Assembly: GCF_001428065.1 (NCBI RefSeq)
Contig: NZ_LMSE01000002.1
Location: forward strand, 588,315-637,010
Reading direction: 5' to 3'
Origin: Nostocoides sp. Soil756
GTDB lineage: Bacteria; Actinomycetota; Actinomycetes; Actinomycetales; Dermatophilaceae
DNA: 48,696 nucleotides
The translations under genes and the position numbers were made by a program. The notes below the pieces were generated by a model. The model had not been told where the DNA came from and ran no database searches. It worked only from the letters and a program-made list of their open reading frames with translations. Below, in pieces: positions 11,727 to 19,390 of the stretch. The stretch's first letter is position 1, and the number at the start of each line of letters is the position of its first letter.

Positions 11727-12674
11727 TCAGCCCGGGACGCGGACCATGCCCTCCTGGGCGACGGTGGCGACCAGCGTGCCGTCGGCGGTGAACATCCGGC
11801 CGAGGCCGAGACCGCGCCCGCCCTGGGCCGACGGCGACTGCTCGGCGTACAGGACCCACTCGTCGGCGCGGGCCGGGCGGTGGAACCACATCGCGTGGTC
11901 GAGGCTGGCCATCTTCAGCCCCGGCTGGGTCCAGGGGAGCCCGTGCCGGCGCATGACCGGCTCGAGCAGGCTGTAGTCGGAGGCGTAGGCCAGCACGGCC
12001 TCGTGGATCAACGGGTCGTCGGGCAGGGTCCCCACGGCGCGCATCCACACGTTCTGGGCGGCCACGGGCGGGCCGTCCCCGGTGTAGAGGTTGCCCTCGA
12101 CGTGGCGCATCTCGATGGCCCGGTCGACCAGGTGCCGGGCGCGGGGGTCGTCGACGCCCTCGAGGGCGTCGCGCAGCGACGGCACGCTCTCGGGGGGCGG
12201 GACGTCGGGCATCGGGTCCTGGTGGTCGAGGCCGCCGTCGGGGAGCTGGAACGAGGCACTCATCGACAGGATGGGCTGGCCGTGCTGCACCGCGTGCACG
12301 CGCCGGGTCGAGAACGAGCGGCCGTCGCGCATCCGCTCGACGCTGAAGGTGATCGGTCGGGTGTCGTCGCCGGGGCGCATGAAGTAGGCGTGCAGGGAGT
12401 GCAGCCGGCGCCGCTCACCGGGGAGGGTGTCGACGGTGCGGCCCGACGCCACCACGCACTGGGCCAGCACCTGGCCGCCGAACACCCGGCCGTGGGGCTG
12501 CTTCTGGCTGTCGCCACGGAAGAGGGTGATGTCCTCGGCGAAGGTGTCGGGCAGCTCGATGCCGGTGTCGGTCCGCTGGCCCTGGGGACCCACGCTGACC
12601 TGCGCCGACCCCAGCTCCTCGAGGTCGAGGATGGCGAGCAGGTCGACCAGGGAGGCGGGCGTCTCGGCGGTCAC
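11727..12674 (-). CDS. tesB: Acyl-CoA thioesterase II
   Basis: TesB hydrolyses medium- and long-chain acyl-CoAs to free acid and CoA. The 315-residue protein has the double hot-dog layout: the first half contains FRGDSQKQPHGRVFGGQVLAQ and RPGDDTRPITFSVERMRDGRSFSTRRVHAVQHG, and the second half contains SLDHAMWFHRPARADEWVLY and AEQSPSAQGGRGLG, both diagnostic for TesB. The start chosen is the GTG at 12674 (then TAETPASL); another GTG lies 9 bases upstream. A TAGGGT box ends exactly 7 bases before the chosen GTG, consistent with a leaderless transcript and supporting this start. It follows the MocR gene on the same strand after 52 bases but seems to have its own promoter. Confidence 0.93.
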   Translation of the reverse strand: MTAETPASLVDLLAILDLEELGSAQVSVGPQGQRTDTGIELPDTFAEDITLFRGDSQKQPHGRVFGGQVLAQCVVASGRTVDTLPGERRRLHSLHAYFMRPGDDTRPITFSVERMRDGRSFSTRRVHAVQHGQPILSMSASFQLPDGGLDHQDPMPDVPPPESVPSLRDALEGVDDPRARHLVDRAIEMRHVEGNLYTGDGPPVAAQNVWMRAVGTLPDDPLIHEAVLAYASDYSLLEPVMRRHGLPWTQPGLKMASLDHAMWFHRPARADEWVLYAEQSPSAQGGRGLGLGRMFTADGTLVATVAQEGMVRVPG

Positions 12675-12681
12675 GACGGCC

Positions 12682-12687
12682 ACCCTA
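12682..12687 (-). promoter_or_regulatory. Putative leaderless -10 box for tesB
   Basis: On the minus strand TAGGGT is followed by 7 bases and then the tesB GTG, the spacing expected if transcription starts at the start codon itself. Confidence 0.5.
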
Positions 12688-12726
12688 CCGAGCCCCGGGA
12701 CATCCCCTCGCGGCGCGCGGAAGCCC

Positions 12727-14190
12727 TCACGCCACCAACGGGCGGCCACGGGGGCGCGAGGGGCGCGGCCGGGCGCGGCCCCGGTCGGCGCGCACGGCGG
12801 CGGCCGCCACCGCGAGGCGACGCACCGCCTCGGCCATCGCCTCACCGGGCAGCACGTGAGGCAGGCGCAGCCGACGCTCGAGCCCCCCGTCGACGGCGAA
12901 CCGCGGGCCCGCCGCCACCAGCAGCCCCGCGTCCTCGGCGGCCACGGCCAGCCGGGTCGACGGGAGGTCGGCCGGCAGCTCGCACCACAGCGACAGGCCA
13001 CCGCGGGCCGGGACCGCGGTGAGGTCGGGCAGGTGCTCGGCGAGCGCGCCGAGGAGGGCGGCGCGCGAGGCCCGCAGGTCGAGCCGGCGCTCGTCGGTGA
13101 TCCCGGGGGCCGACCGCATCAGCTCGAGCAGCACCAGCTGCTCGAGCACCGGGGCACCGAGGTCGCTCGCCGCCCGGGACTCGACCAGCCGGGACACCCC
13201 ACCGCGCGGCGCGCGCAGCCACCCGGTGCGCAGCCCGCCCCAGTGCGACTTCGAGGCGCTGCCCACCGTGACGGCCGACGGGGCGTGGGCCGCGAACGGC
13301 AGCGGCATCGGGCCACCGTCGAGGTCGACCTCGACGGTGGTCTCGTCGACCACGACGGTGGTGCCGGCCCGGTGCAGCGCGGCGGCCAGGCGGGCCCGGT
13401 CCTCGTCGGGCATCAGGGCGCCGGTGGGGTTCTGGAAGTCGGGGACCAGGACGGCCGCGCGGGCCCCGGCCGAACGCACGGTGGCGACGGCGCCGTGCAC
13501 GTCCCACCCGTCGGGGTCCATGGGCAGCGCCGTCAGCCGCGCGCCGGCGCGGCGCAGCACCTCCAGGGTGTTGGGGTAGCCCGGGTTCTCGACGACGACC
13601 CGGTCGCCGTGTCCCACTACCGAGCTCGTGACCACGTTGATGCCCGCTACCGCTCCCGAGGTGATGATGATGTCGTCGGCCGTGGTCGGCAGGCCCCGCG
13701 CGGTGTAGCGCGCCGCGATGGTCTCGCGCAGCTCGGGCACGCCGAACGCCAGGTAGCCCGCGCCGGACAGGTAGCAGGGGAGGCGGCCGACTGCGCGCTC
13801 GTAGGCCTCGACCACGCCCGCGGGGGCCCGGGTGGCGGCGCAGGTGAGGTCGATGACGTCCTCGCGCGGGTCGGCGGGGAAGAGGCCGGTGGTTCCGCGG
13901 TGTCGCACCCCGTCGGGCAGCGTCACCAGCGAGCCGGAGCCGCGTCGCGAGACCAGGTAGCCGCTCTCGCGCAGGACGTCGTAGGCCCGGCTCACCGTGG
14001 TACGGCTGACCCCCAGGGCGCCGGTGAGCTCGCGCTCGCTGGGAAGGCGGCTGCCCAAGGCGATGCGACCGTCGGCGACGGCCACCCGCAGCGCGTCGGC
14101 CAGGGCGCGGTAGGCGGGGCGCGCCTCGCCGAGGTCGCCCACCAGTCGGGCGGTGCGGGCGGCACCGACGGCGGGTGTGGTCTCGCTCAT
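12727..14190 (-). CDS. MocR/PdxR-type GntR regulator with aminotransferase domain
   Basis: A 487-residue regulator: an N-terminal winged-helix GntR domain (about 25-95; GSRLPSERELTGALGVSRTTVSRAYDVLRESGYL) joined to a class I aminotransferase-like domain (about 115-465) that binds pyridoxal phosphate as an effector. The PLP lysine lies in SASKSHWGGLRTGWLR, and FQNPTGALMP and NPGYPNTLEVLRRAGA are typical fold-type I motifs. The start is the ATG at 14190; upstream in-frame codons are antisense to the divergent gene. It is divergent from a YczE-like membrane gene with 54 bases between starts, a pairing also seen as ycxD/yczE in Bacillus subtilis as I recall, so it probably controls that neighbour. 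The ligand is unknown; no pdxS/pdxT genes are in the window, so PdxR function is not supported. Confidence 0.9.
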   Translation of the reverse strand: MSETTPAVGAARTARLVGDLGEARPAYRALADALRVAVADGRIALGSRLPSERELTGALGVSRTTVSRAYDVLRESGYLVSRRGSGSLVTLPDGVRHRGTTGLFPADPREDVIDLTCAATRAPAGVVEAYERAVGRLPCYLSGAGYLAFGVPELRETIAARYTARGLPTTADDIIITSGAVAGINVVTSSVVGHGDRVVVENPGYPNTLEVLRRAGARLTALPMDPDGWDVHGAVATVRSAGARAAVLVPDFQNPTGALMPDEDRARLAAALHRAGTTVVVDETTVEVDLDGGPMPLPFAAHAPSAVTVGSASKSHWGGLRTGWLRAPRGGVSRLVESRAASDLGAPVLEQLVLLELMRSAPGITDERRLDLRASRAALLGALAEHLPDLTAVPARGGLSLWCELPADLPSTRLAVAAEDAGLLVAAGPRFAVDGGLERRLRLPHVLPGEAMAEAVRRLAVAAAAVRADRGRARPRPSRPRGRPLVA

Positions 14191-14244
14191 GGTGGCCACT
14201 GTGTCACGATTGGCCCTCGAAACCCATGCCACTTCCGCCGCAGG

Positions 14245-15096
14245 ATGAACACCGTGACTCCGCTCCAGCTCGTCCGCAACGGCGCCCGCCGGCGCGTCGA
14301 CCTCGTCCCCATGACCCCGCTCGAGCAGCTCCGTGCCGGGCGCCTCACCCATCGGGTGGCCCAGCTGTTGGTCGGGCTCTGCCTGTTCGGGGTCACCATG
14401 GCGTGCATGCTGCGGGCCGGGCTGGGGCTCGAGCCGTGGGGGGTGTTCACCTACGGCCTCACGCTCCACCTGCCGCTGTCGTACGGCCGGATGGTGATCG
14501 CGACCAGCTTCGTGGTGCTCCTGCTGTGGATCCCGCTGCGCCAGTGGCCCGGCCTCGGCACGGTCCTCAACGCCGTGGTCGTGGGGCTCGCCACCGACGT
14601 CATGCTCGGCGTGCTGCCCCCGGTGGGCACCCTCGGCGCGCGCATCCCCCTGATGGTCGTCGGGATCGTGGGCAACGGGTTCGCGGGCGCCCTGTACATC
14701 GGCAGCCAGCTCGGCCCGGGCCCCCGTGACGGGCTGATGACGGGGCTGGCGCGGCGCAGCGGCCGGTCGATCCGGCTGGTGCGCACCGCCATCGAGGTCA
14801 CCGTCGTCGTCCTCGGCTGGCTGCTGGGCGGCGTCCTGGGCATCGGGACGGTGCTCTACGCGCTGGCCATCGGCCCGGTCATCCAGCTGTTCCTGCCGTT
14901 GCTCACGGTGCGGGTCGACCCGCCCGTGCGCGCTCAGGCCGCGTCGCCGGCGCCCGCTGAGTCCCGGGCGTCGGGCTCACGGCGCCAGGAGCGCACGGCG
15001 GCCGCGAGCGCGCCCAGCAGCAGCAGCAGCGAGGCGCCCAGGGCCCCCCGCAACGCCGTCCCGGGCTCGCCGGAGTGCGAGAGCACCACTTGGTAG
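14245..15096 (+). CDS. YczE/YitT-like membrane protein with antisense-encoded tail
   Basis: An integral membrane protein of about 283 residues with five or six hydrophobic segments: about 35-55 (VAQLLVGLCLFGVTMACML), 85-103, 112-130, 138-155 and 190-230. GLGLEPWGVFTYGL and GSQLGPGPRDGLMTGL are typical of the YczE/YyaS family, whose molecular role is unclear. The ATG was chosen because homology-like sequence starts soon after it and the MocR gene diverges just upstream. The family-like portion ends near residue 230, exactly where the converging MFS gene's stop codon lies; the last 50 or so residues are low-complexity (Ser/Ala/Pro/Arg) and antisense to that gene. This suggests loss of an earlier stop codon. 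Confidence 0.85.
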   Translation: MNTVTPLQLVRNGARRRVDLVPMTPLEQLRAGRLTHRVAQLLVGLCLFGVTMACMLRAGLGLEPWGVFTYGLTLHLPLSYGRMVIATSFVVLLLWIPLRQWPGLGTVLNAVVVGLATDVMLGVLPPVGTLGARIPLMVVGIVGNGFAGALYIGSQLGPGPRDGLMTGLARRSGRSIRLVRTAIEVTVVVLGWLLGGVLGIGTVLYALAIGPVIQLFLPLLTVRVDPPVRAQAASPAPAESRASGSRRQERTAAASAPSSSSSEAPRAPRNAVPGSPECESTTW

Positions 15097-16412
15097 GTCG
15101 TCATCAGCGCGGCCGCACCGATGGCGGACCCGATGCGCTGGCCGGTCTGCAGGGCTCCGCCGGCGGCCCCGCCCATGCGGGGTGGGATCTCGGCCAGCGA
15201 CAGGGTGATGTTCGGCGAGACCACGCCGCCGCCGCCGAGGCCCGCCACCAGCAGCGGCACGGCCAGGACGAGCCAGAGCAGGTCGCTGCCCTCGGCCCCG
15301 GGGGCCAGCGTGGCCAGCGCCACCAGCCCCGACGTCATCACGACCAGCGCGAGCACGGTCAGGGGCCGCCCGACGCGGCTGACCAGGCGCCCGGCCACGG
15401 GCGAGGCGACGGCGGAGCCGACGGCGAAGGGCGTCAGCAGCAACCCGGCCCGCAGCGGTGAGTAGCCCAGGCCGTCCTGGAGGTAGACGCTGAGGACGAG
15501 GAAGATGCCGGTGAACCCGGTGAAGTACAGGCTGCCGATGAGGATGCCGCTGGCGTAGCCCGGCGCCGTGCGCAGGAGGCCGAGGTCGAGCAACGGGACC
15601 CGGCCGCCGGCGACGACCCGCCGTTCGCGGCGCACGAACGCCACGGCCAGCGCCGGCACCAGGACCAGCAGCAGCAGAGCGCTCCGTCGGCCGGTCTCGA
15701 TGCTCACGATGGGGTAGAGCAGGGCCAGCACGGTGGCCCCGAGCAGGGCGGCGCCCCCGAGGTCGAGGTGGCGGTCGGCGCCCGCGTCGGCGTCGGCCCG
15801 ACCGGGCACCAGCCGCGCGATGGCGACCAGCAGCACGGCGCCGATGGGGACGTTCACCAGGAAGATCCAGCGCCAGCCGTCCTGCTCGCCGAAGGCCGCG
15901 ATGAGCAGCCCGCCGAGGATCGGCCCGATCGCGGACGAGACCGAGACGGTGAACCCGAAGAGCCCGAAGGCGATGCCGCGCTCACGCCCGCTGAACAGCG
16001 TCTGGATCAGCCCCGAGCTCTGCGGGGTCAGCAGGCCGGCGGCGAAGCCCTGCACCAGGCGCGCCAGGATCAGCACGCCCACGGAGGGGGCGAGGCCGGC
16101 GGTCGCGCTCGCCAGCACGAAACCGGCGAGGCCGACCAGCATCATCCGCCGACGCCCGTAGGCGTCACCCAGGCGGCCGCCGCTGACCAGCACCAGGCCG
16201 AGGGCCAGCGCGTAGCCCGACACGACCCACTGGATGGTGCCGGCGCTGGTGTCGAGGCCGGTGCGCATCGAGGGGATGGCGACGTTCACGATCGTGACGT
16301 CGAGCAGCACCATGAAGCCCACGACCAGGGTGACGCCGAGGATGCGCCACCGCCGCGGGTCGGGGGTGTCGTCGCGGGGCGGCGCCGGGCGTTCCTCGGT
16401 CTCCTGGCTCAC
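14934..16412 (-). CDS. MFS drug-efflux transporter, DHA2 (EmrB/QacA) family
   Basis: A 492-residue proton-driven exporter with about 14 membrane segments. Motifs visible are LDVTIVNVAIPSM (DHA2 motif D1 near residue 38), WVVSGYALALGLVLVSGGRLGDAYGRRRMM (motif A at the loop between segments 2 and 3), LVQGFAAGLLTPQSSGLI (motif B) and GPILGGLL (motif C), all typical of multidrug efflux. The start is a GTG with TAGCGT ending exactly 6 bases upstream, so the message may be leaderless. Its 3' end overlaps the YczE-like gene on the other strand by 163 bases. No dedicated regulator is adjacent. Substrate unknown. Confidence 0.9.
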   Translation of the reverse strand: MSQETEERPAPPRDDTPDPRRWRILGVTLVVGFMVLLDVTIVNVAIPSMRTGLDTSAGTIQWVVSGYALALGLVLVSGGRLGDAYGRRRMMLVGLAGFVLASATAGLAPSVGVLILARLVQGFAAGLLTPQSSGLIQTLFSGRERGIAFGLFGFTVSVSSAIGPILGGLLIAAFGEQDGWRWIFLVNVPIGAVLLVAIARLVPGRADADAGADRHLDLGGAALLGATVLALLYPIVSIETGRRSALLLLVLVPALAVAFVRRERRVVAGGRVPLLDLGLLRTAPGYASGILIGSLYFTGFTGIFLVLSVYLQDGLGYSPLRAGLLLTPFAVGSAVASPVAGRLVSRVGRPLTVLALVVMTSGLVALATLAPGAEGSDLLWLVLAVPLLVAGLGGGGVVSPNITLSLAEIPPRMGGAAGGALQTGQRIGSAIGAAALMTTYQVVLSHSGEPGTALRGALGASLLLLLGALAAAVRSWRREPDARDSAGAGDAA

Positions 16413-16418
16413 CGCTCC

Positions 16419-16424
16419 ACGCTA
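16419..16424 (-). promoter_or_regulatory. Putative leaderless -10 box for DHA2 transporter
   Basis: Minus-strand TAGCGT followed by 6 bases and the GTG start at 16412. Confidence 0.45.
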
Positions 16425-16491
16425 GGCGCTGCGGGCGGGCCGCCGGACGGCTGGGACCGCGAGGCCGGCCCCCTGGTGAGGGTTGCGGCGG

Positions 16492-18648
16492 TCAGCCGTC
16501 GACGGCCAGGGCGAAGGGCAGCACCGCCGGCGCCCCCGCCAGCCGCAGGGCGCGCCCGGCGACGGTGAGGGTCCACCGGGAGGAGACGACGTCGTCGACC
16601 AGCAGGACCGGGCCGGGGCAACCGGCCAGCGCCGCGCCCAGCTCGGTCCCGACGACCAGCCGTTCCCAGACCCCGGCCAGGCGGAAGGCGCTGTTGCCGC
16701 CCATCTCGCCGGTAGGGCCGCCGTGCGCGAGGTCGAGGGTCCCGAGGAGCCGCAACCGCCCGATCTCGGCCAGCCCGGCGGCCAGCGAGCCGACCAGCTG
16801 CGGGTGGCTGCGCGACGGCATCGCGACGACGCCCACCGGCCGCTGCGCCCAGCCCCACTCGGCCAGCACGGGCACGCAGGCCCGCACCAGCTCGGGGGAG
16901 GCGGGGGCGTCCTCGCGCAGCACCTCGCGCAGCCGCTGGCCCCAGCCGAGGTCGGAGAGCCGGGCCAGCGCGCGCCCGCCGAGCACGGCCTCGTCGGGCG
17001 GGATCCTGCCCTTGACCGGCACCCCGATCCGGTCCATCCCGGTGGGCCACTGGGCCCGGGCGTCGACCTCGACCCCGACGCGGGTGAGCCGTTCACGGGC
17101 GGCACCGACCACGGTGTCGGGGATGTCGGTGGGGTACCAGGGTCCGGCGCACCCGTCGCAGCGCCCGCACGGCACGGCGGTGTCGTCGTCGAGGCACTCC
17201 TGGAGGAAGGCCATCCGGCAGGCGTCGGTGGCCTCGTAGTCGACCATCAGCTGCTGCTCGTCGCGCCGGGCGGCGGCGACCCGCTCGTAGCGCTCGGCGT
17301 CGTACTGCCACGGGACGCCGGTGCTGACCCATCCGCCGGAGACCCGCTGGACCGCCCCGTCGACGTCGAGCACCTTCAGGAGCAGCTCGAGGCGGGTGCG
17401 CCGCACGTCGACGGCCGTCTCGAGGGCGGCGGTCGACAGGGCCCGGCCCGCGGTGGCCAGGGCGGTGAGGACGGCGGCGGCCTGGTCCTCGCGTGGCATC
17501 GAGACGCTGGCGAAGTAGCGCCAGATGTCCTTGTCCTCGGGGCCGGGCAGGAGCAGCACGTCGGCGCGGTCGGTGGCGCGGCCGGCGCGGCCCACCTGCT
17601 GGTAGTAGGCGACCGGGCTGCTGGGGGCGCCCAGGTGCACGACGAACCCGAGGTCGGGCTTGTCGAACCCCATGCCCAGGGCCGAAGTGGCGACCAGGGC
17701 CTTGACCTCGTTGTGCCGCAACGCTTCCTCGAGCCGCTCGCGGTCGGCGGGGTCGGTGCGGCCGGTGTAGGACGCGACGGTGTGGCCGGCCTCGCGCAGG
17801 CTCGCGGCGACGTCCTCGGCGGCCGAGACCGTGAGGGCGTAGACGATGCCCGAGCCCGGCAGGTCGCCGAGGTGGGTCAGCAGCCAGCCGAGCCGCTGCT
17901 CGGGCGACATCGACCGGAGCACCCCCAGGCGCAGCGATTCGCGCGCGAGGCCGCCGCGCACCGTGAGCACCGGCCGGCCGCCGACCCCGAGCTGCTCCTC
18001 GACGTCGTGGACCACGCGCGCGTTGGCGGTGGCGGTGGTGGCCAGCACCGGCACGTCCGCGGGCAGCTCGTCGAGCAGGTCCTTGATGCGGCGGTAGTCG
18101 GGCCGGAAGTCGTGCCCCCAGTCGCTGACGCAGTGCGCCTCGTCGACCACGAGCAGCCCGCAGCGGCGGGCCAGGTCGGGCAGCTGCTCGTCGCGGAAGC
18201 GCGGGTTGTTGAGCCGCTCGGGGCTGACCAGCAGGACGTCGACGCTGTCGGCGGCCAGGGCGGCGCGCACCTCGTCCCAGTCCTGGGCGTTGGCGGAGTT
18301 CATGGTGACGGCCCGGATGCCGGCCCGCCCCGCGGCGGCGATCTGGTCGCGCATCAGCGCCAGCAGCGGGCTGATGATGACGGTGGGCCCGGCGCCCTCG
18401 GCCCGGCGCAGCGCGGTGGCCACGAAGTACACCGCCGACTTGCCCCACCCGGTGCGCTGCACGACGAGCACCCGCGAGCGCTGCTCGACCAGGGCGGCCA
18501 CGGCCTCGAGCTGCCCGTCGCGGAAGTCGGCGTTGTCGCGGCCCACCAGCCGGCGCAGCGCCACCCGGGCCCGGTCGGCGAGCTCGGGGGAGGGGGCGGC
18601 GGGGAGGGCGGTGGGTGCGGGCACGGCGGCGTCGGTCGGTGTCGTCAT
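16492..18648 (-). CDS. RecQ-type DNA helicase with C-terminal phosphoribosyltransferase-like domain
   Basis: A 718-residue ATP-dependent 3'-5' DNA helicase. Seen in order: motif 0-like FRDGQLEAV, Walker A variant RTGWGKS at 65-71 (most RecQ have TGGGKS), DEAHCVSDWGHDFRPDY at 169-185, SALGMGFDKPDLGFVVH and QQVGRAGRATDRAD (motifs V/VI), and a zinc-binding CRMAFLQEC...CGRCDGC near 460-485. No HRDC domain follows. Instead the last 150 or so residues end in VLLVDDVVSSRWTLTVAG (about 681-698), which matches the PRPP-binding loop of ComF-type phosphoribosyltransferases, with a VVAMPSRSHPQLVGSLA stretch about 75 residues earlier. The ATG (then TTPTDAAVP) is preferred; an in-frame start 19 codons upstream is possible. 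Likely role: recombination or fork repair. Confidence 0.9.
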   Translation of the reverse strand: MTTPTDAAVPAPTALPAAPSPELADRARVALRRLVGRDNADFRDGQLEAVAALVEQRSRVLVVQRTGWGKSAVYFVATALRRAEGAGPTVIISPLLALMRDQIAAAGRAGIRAVTMNSANAQDWDEVRAALAADSVDVLLVSPERLNNPRFRDEQLPDLARRCGLLVVDEAHCVSDWGHDFRPDYRRIKDLLDELPADVPVLATTATANARVVHDVEEQLGVGGRPVLTVRGGLARESLRLGVLRSMSPEQRLGWLLTHLGDLPGSGIVYALTVSAAEDVAASLREAGHTVASYTGRTDPADRERLEEALRHNEVKALVATSALGMGFDKPDLGFVVHLGAPSSPVAYYQQVGRAGRATDRADVLLLPGPEDKDIWRYFASVSMPREDQAAAVLTALATAGRALSTAALETAVDVRRTRLELLLKVLDVDGAVQRVSGGWVSTGVPWQYDAERYERVAAARRDEQQLMVDYEATDACRMAFLQECLDDDTAVPCGRCDGCAGPWYPTDIPDTVVGAARERLTRVGVEVDARAQWPTGMDRIGVPVKGRIPPDEAVLGGRALARLSDLGWGQRLREVLREDAPASPELVRACVPVLAEWGWAQRPVGVVAMPSRSHPQLVGSLAAGLAEIGRLRLLGTLDLAHGGPTGEMGGNSAFRLAGVWERLVVGTELGAALAGCPGPVLLVDDVVSSRWTLTVAGRALRLAGAPAVLPFALAVDG

Positions 18649-18732
18649 GGTCCGCCCACCGTATGCCGACCGCCCGACAGCGGTCGGTCCGTCGTCCACA
18701 GGCACCGGGCGGCGCCGGGCCCGTCACGCGCG

Positions 18733-18765
18733 GGGTGGTCGCCAAGACCCTCCCGGCGACCACCC
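18733..18765 (-). terminator. Terminator downstream of the small secreted protein gene
   Basis: An 11-bp perfect stem (GGGTGGTCGCC/GGCGACCACCC) with an 11-base loop, 11 bases past the stop codon of the gene ending at 18777. No T-run. Confidence 0.55.
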
Positions 18766-18776
18766 GCGGCTCCGGC

Positions 18777-19259
18777 TCAGGGTCGCGGCACCGCGGTCAC
18801 CGTGAACGTCAGGGTGACGAGGTCGGAGGGCTGCGCCCAGTCCGGCAGCCCGGACGGGGGAGCCCCCTCCTGGGCCAGCAGCTCGGCCAGCGTGGCGGTG
18901 AAGCTCTCGGTGCACGTGATGACGTCCTGCTGGTGGTTGCCGTGACCGCCGCCCTTGGCGATGCCCATCGGCTCGAAGAGGTAGGCGCCGTACGTCTCGT
19001 CGTAGGCGCTCTGGGTGAACGAGGTGGGGATGAGCGTCCCCGACCCGTCGACGAGCTTGCCGGTGCCCCAGGTGTTCTCGCTGTGGGTCTCGTGGACCAC
19101 GAGCGGGGTCGGCGTGCCCCCGCAGTCGAAGTACTCGACGCTGGTGTTGGCCGCGTACGCGGGGCTCGCGGCGAGCGCCGCGCCGGCCGCCACGCCCGCC
19201 GCCGCGGCCACTCCGGCCGCCCGTCGCCACGTCGTCCGCCCTGACTGATGAGTCCTCAT
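18777..19259 (-). CDS. Small secreted protein of unknown function
   Basis: A 160-residue protein with a clear Sec signal peptide: basic head (RTTWRR), an Ala-rich hydrophobic core and ASPAYA as the cleavage site, so the mature protein starts near Ala37. I do not recognise the mature domain; it contains two cysteines (in FDCGG and ITCTES), is acidic to neutral, and holds two HxTxSENxWG/HGNHQQD polar stretches. The length and cysteine spacing could form one disulfide. The ATG start has GAGAGAGGGAG upstream at a good distance; the longer frame upstream lacks a signal peptide and was not used. It is transcribed alone with a terminator hairpin behind it. Localisation outside the membrane is well supported; function is unknown. 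Confidence 0.8.
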   Translation of the reverse strand: MRTHQSGRTTWRRAAGVAAAAGVAAGAALAASPAYAANTSVEYFDCGGTPTPLVVHETHSENTWGTGKLVDGSGTLIPTSFTQSAYDETYGAYLFEPMGIAKGGGHGNHQQDVITCTESFTATLAELLAQEGAPPSGLPDWAQPSDLVTLTFTVTAVPRP

Positions 19260-19341
19260 CCGAAGGTCTCCCTCTCTCCGCCCGCCGGCCCGGTGCCAGC
19301 GGCGCGGGACGACGCTAGTTCCGGCGCTCGGAGCGCACATC

Positions 19342-19367
19342 GACCCGCGGGATGACGCGGGTCATCC
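19342..19367 (-). terminator. Two overlapping alternative hairpins after the serine hydrolase gene
   Basis: GACCCGCG/CGCGGGTC (8-bp stem, 6-base loop, 19342-19363) overlaps GGATGAC/GTCATCC (7-bp stem, 4-base loop, 19350-19367). Only one can form at a time. The position, about 24 bases after the stop codon at 19391, fits a terminator. Confidence 0.4.
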
Positions 19368-19390
19368 TCGAGATGGACGTTCGCGGGCCC

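Noticed and set aside
12727-14190. PdxR (vitamin B6 synthesis regulator) call for the MocR gene
   Set aside because: No pdxS/pdxT gene nearby; only the MocR architecture is supported.
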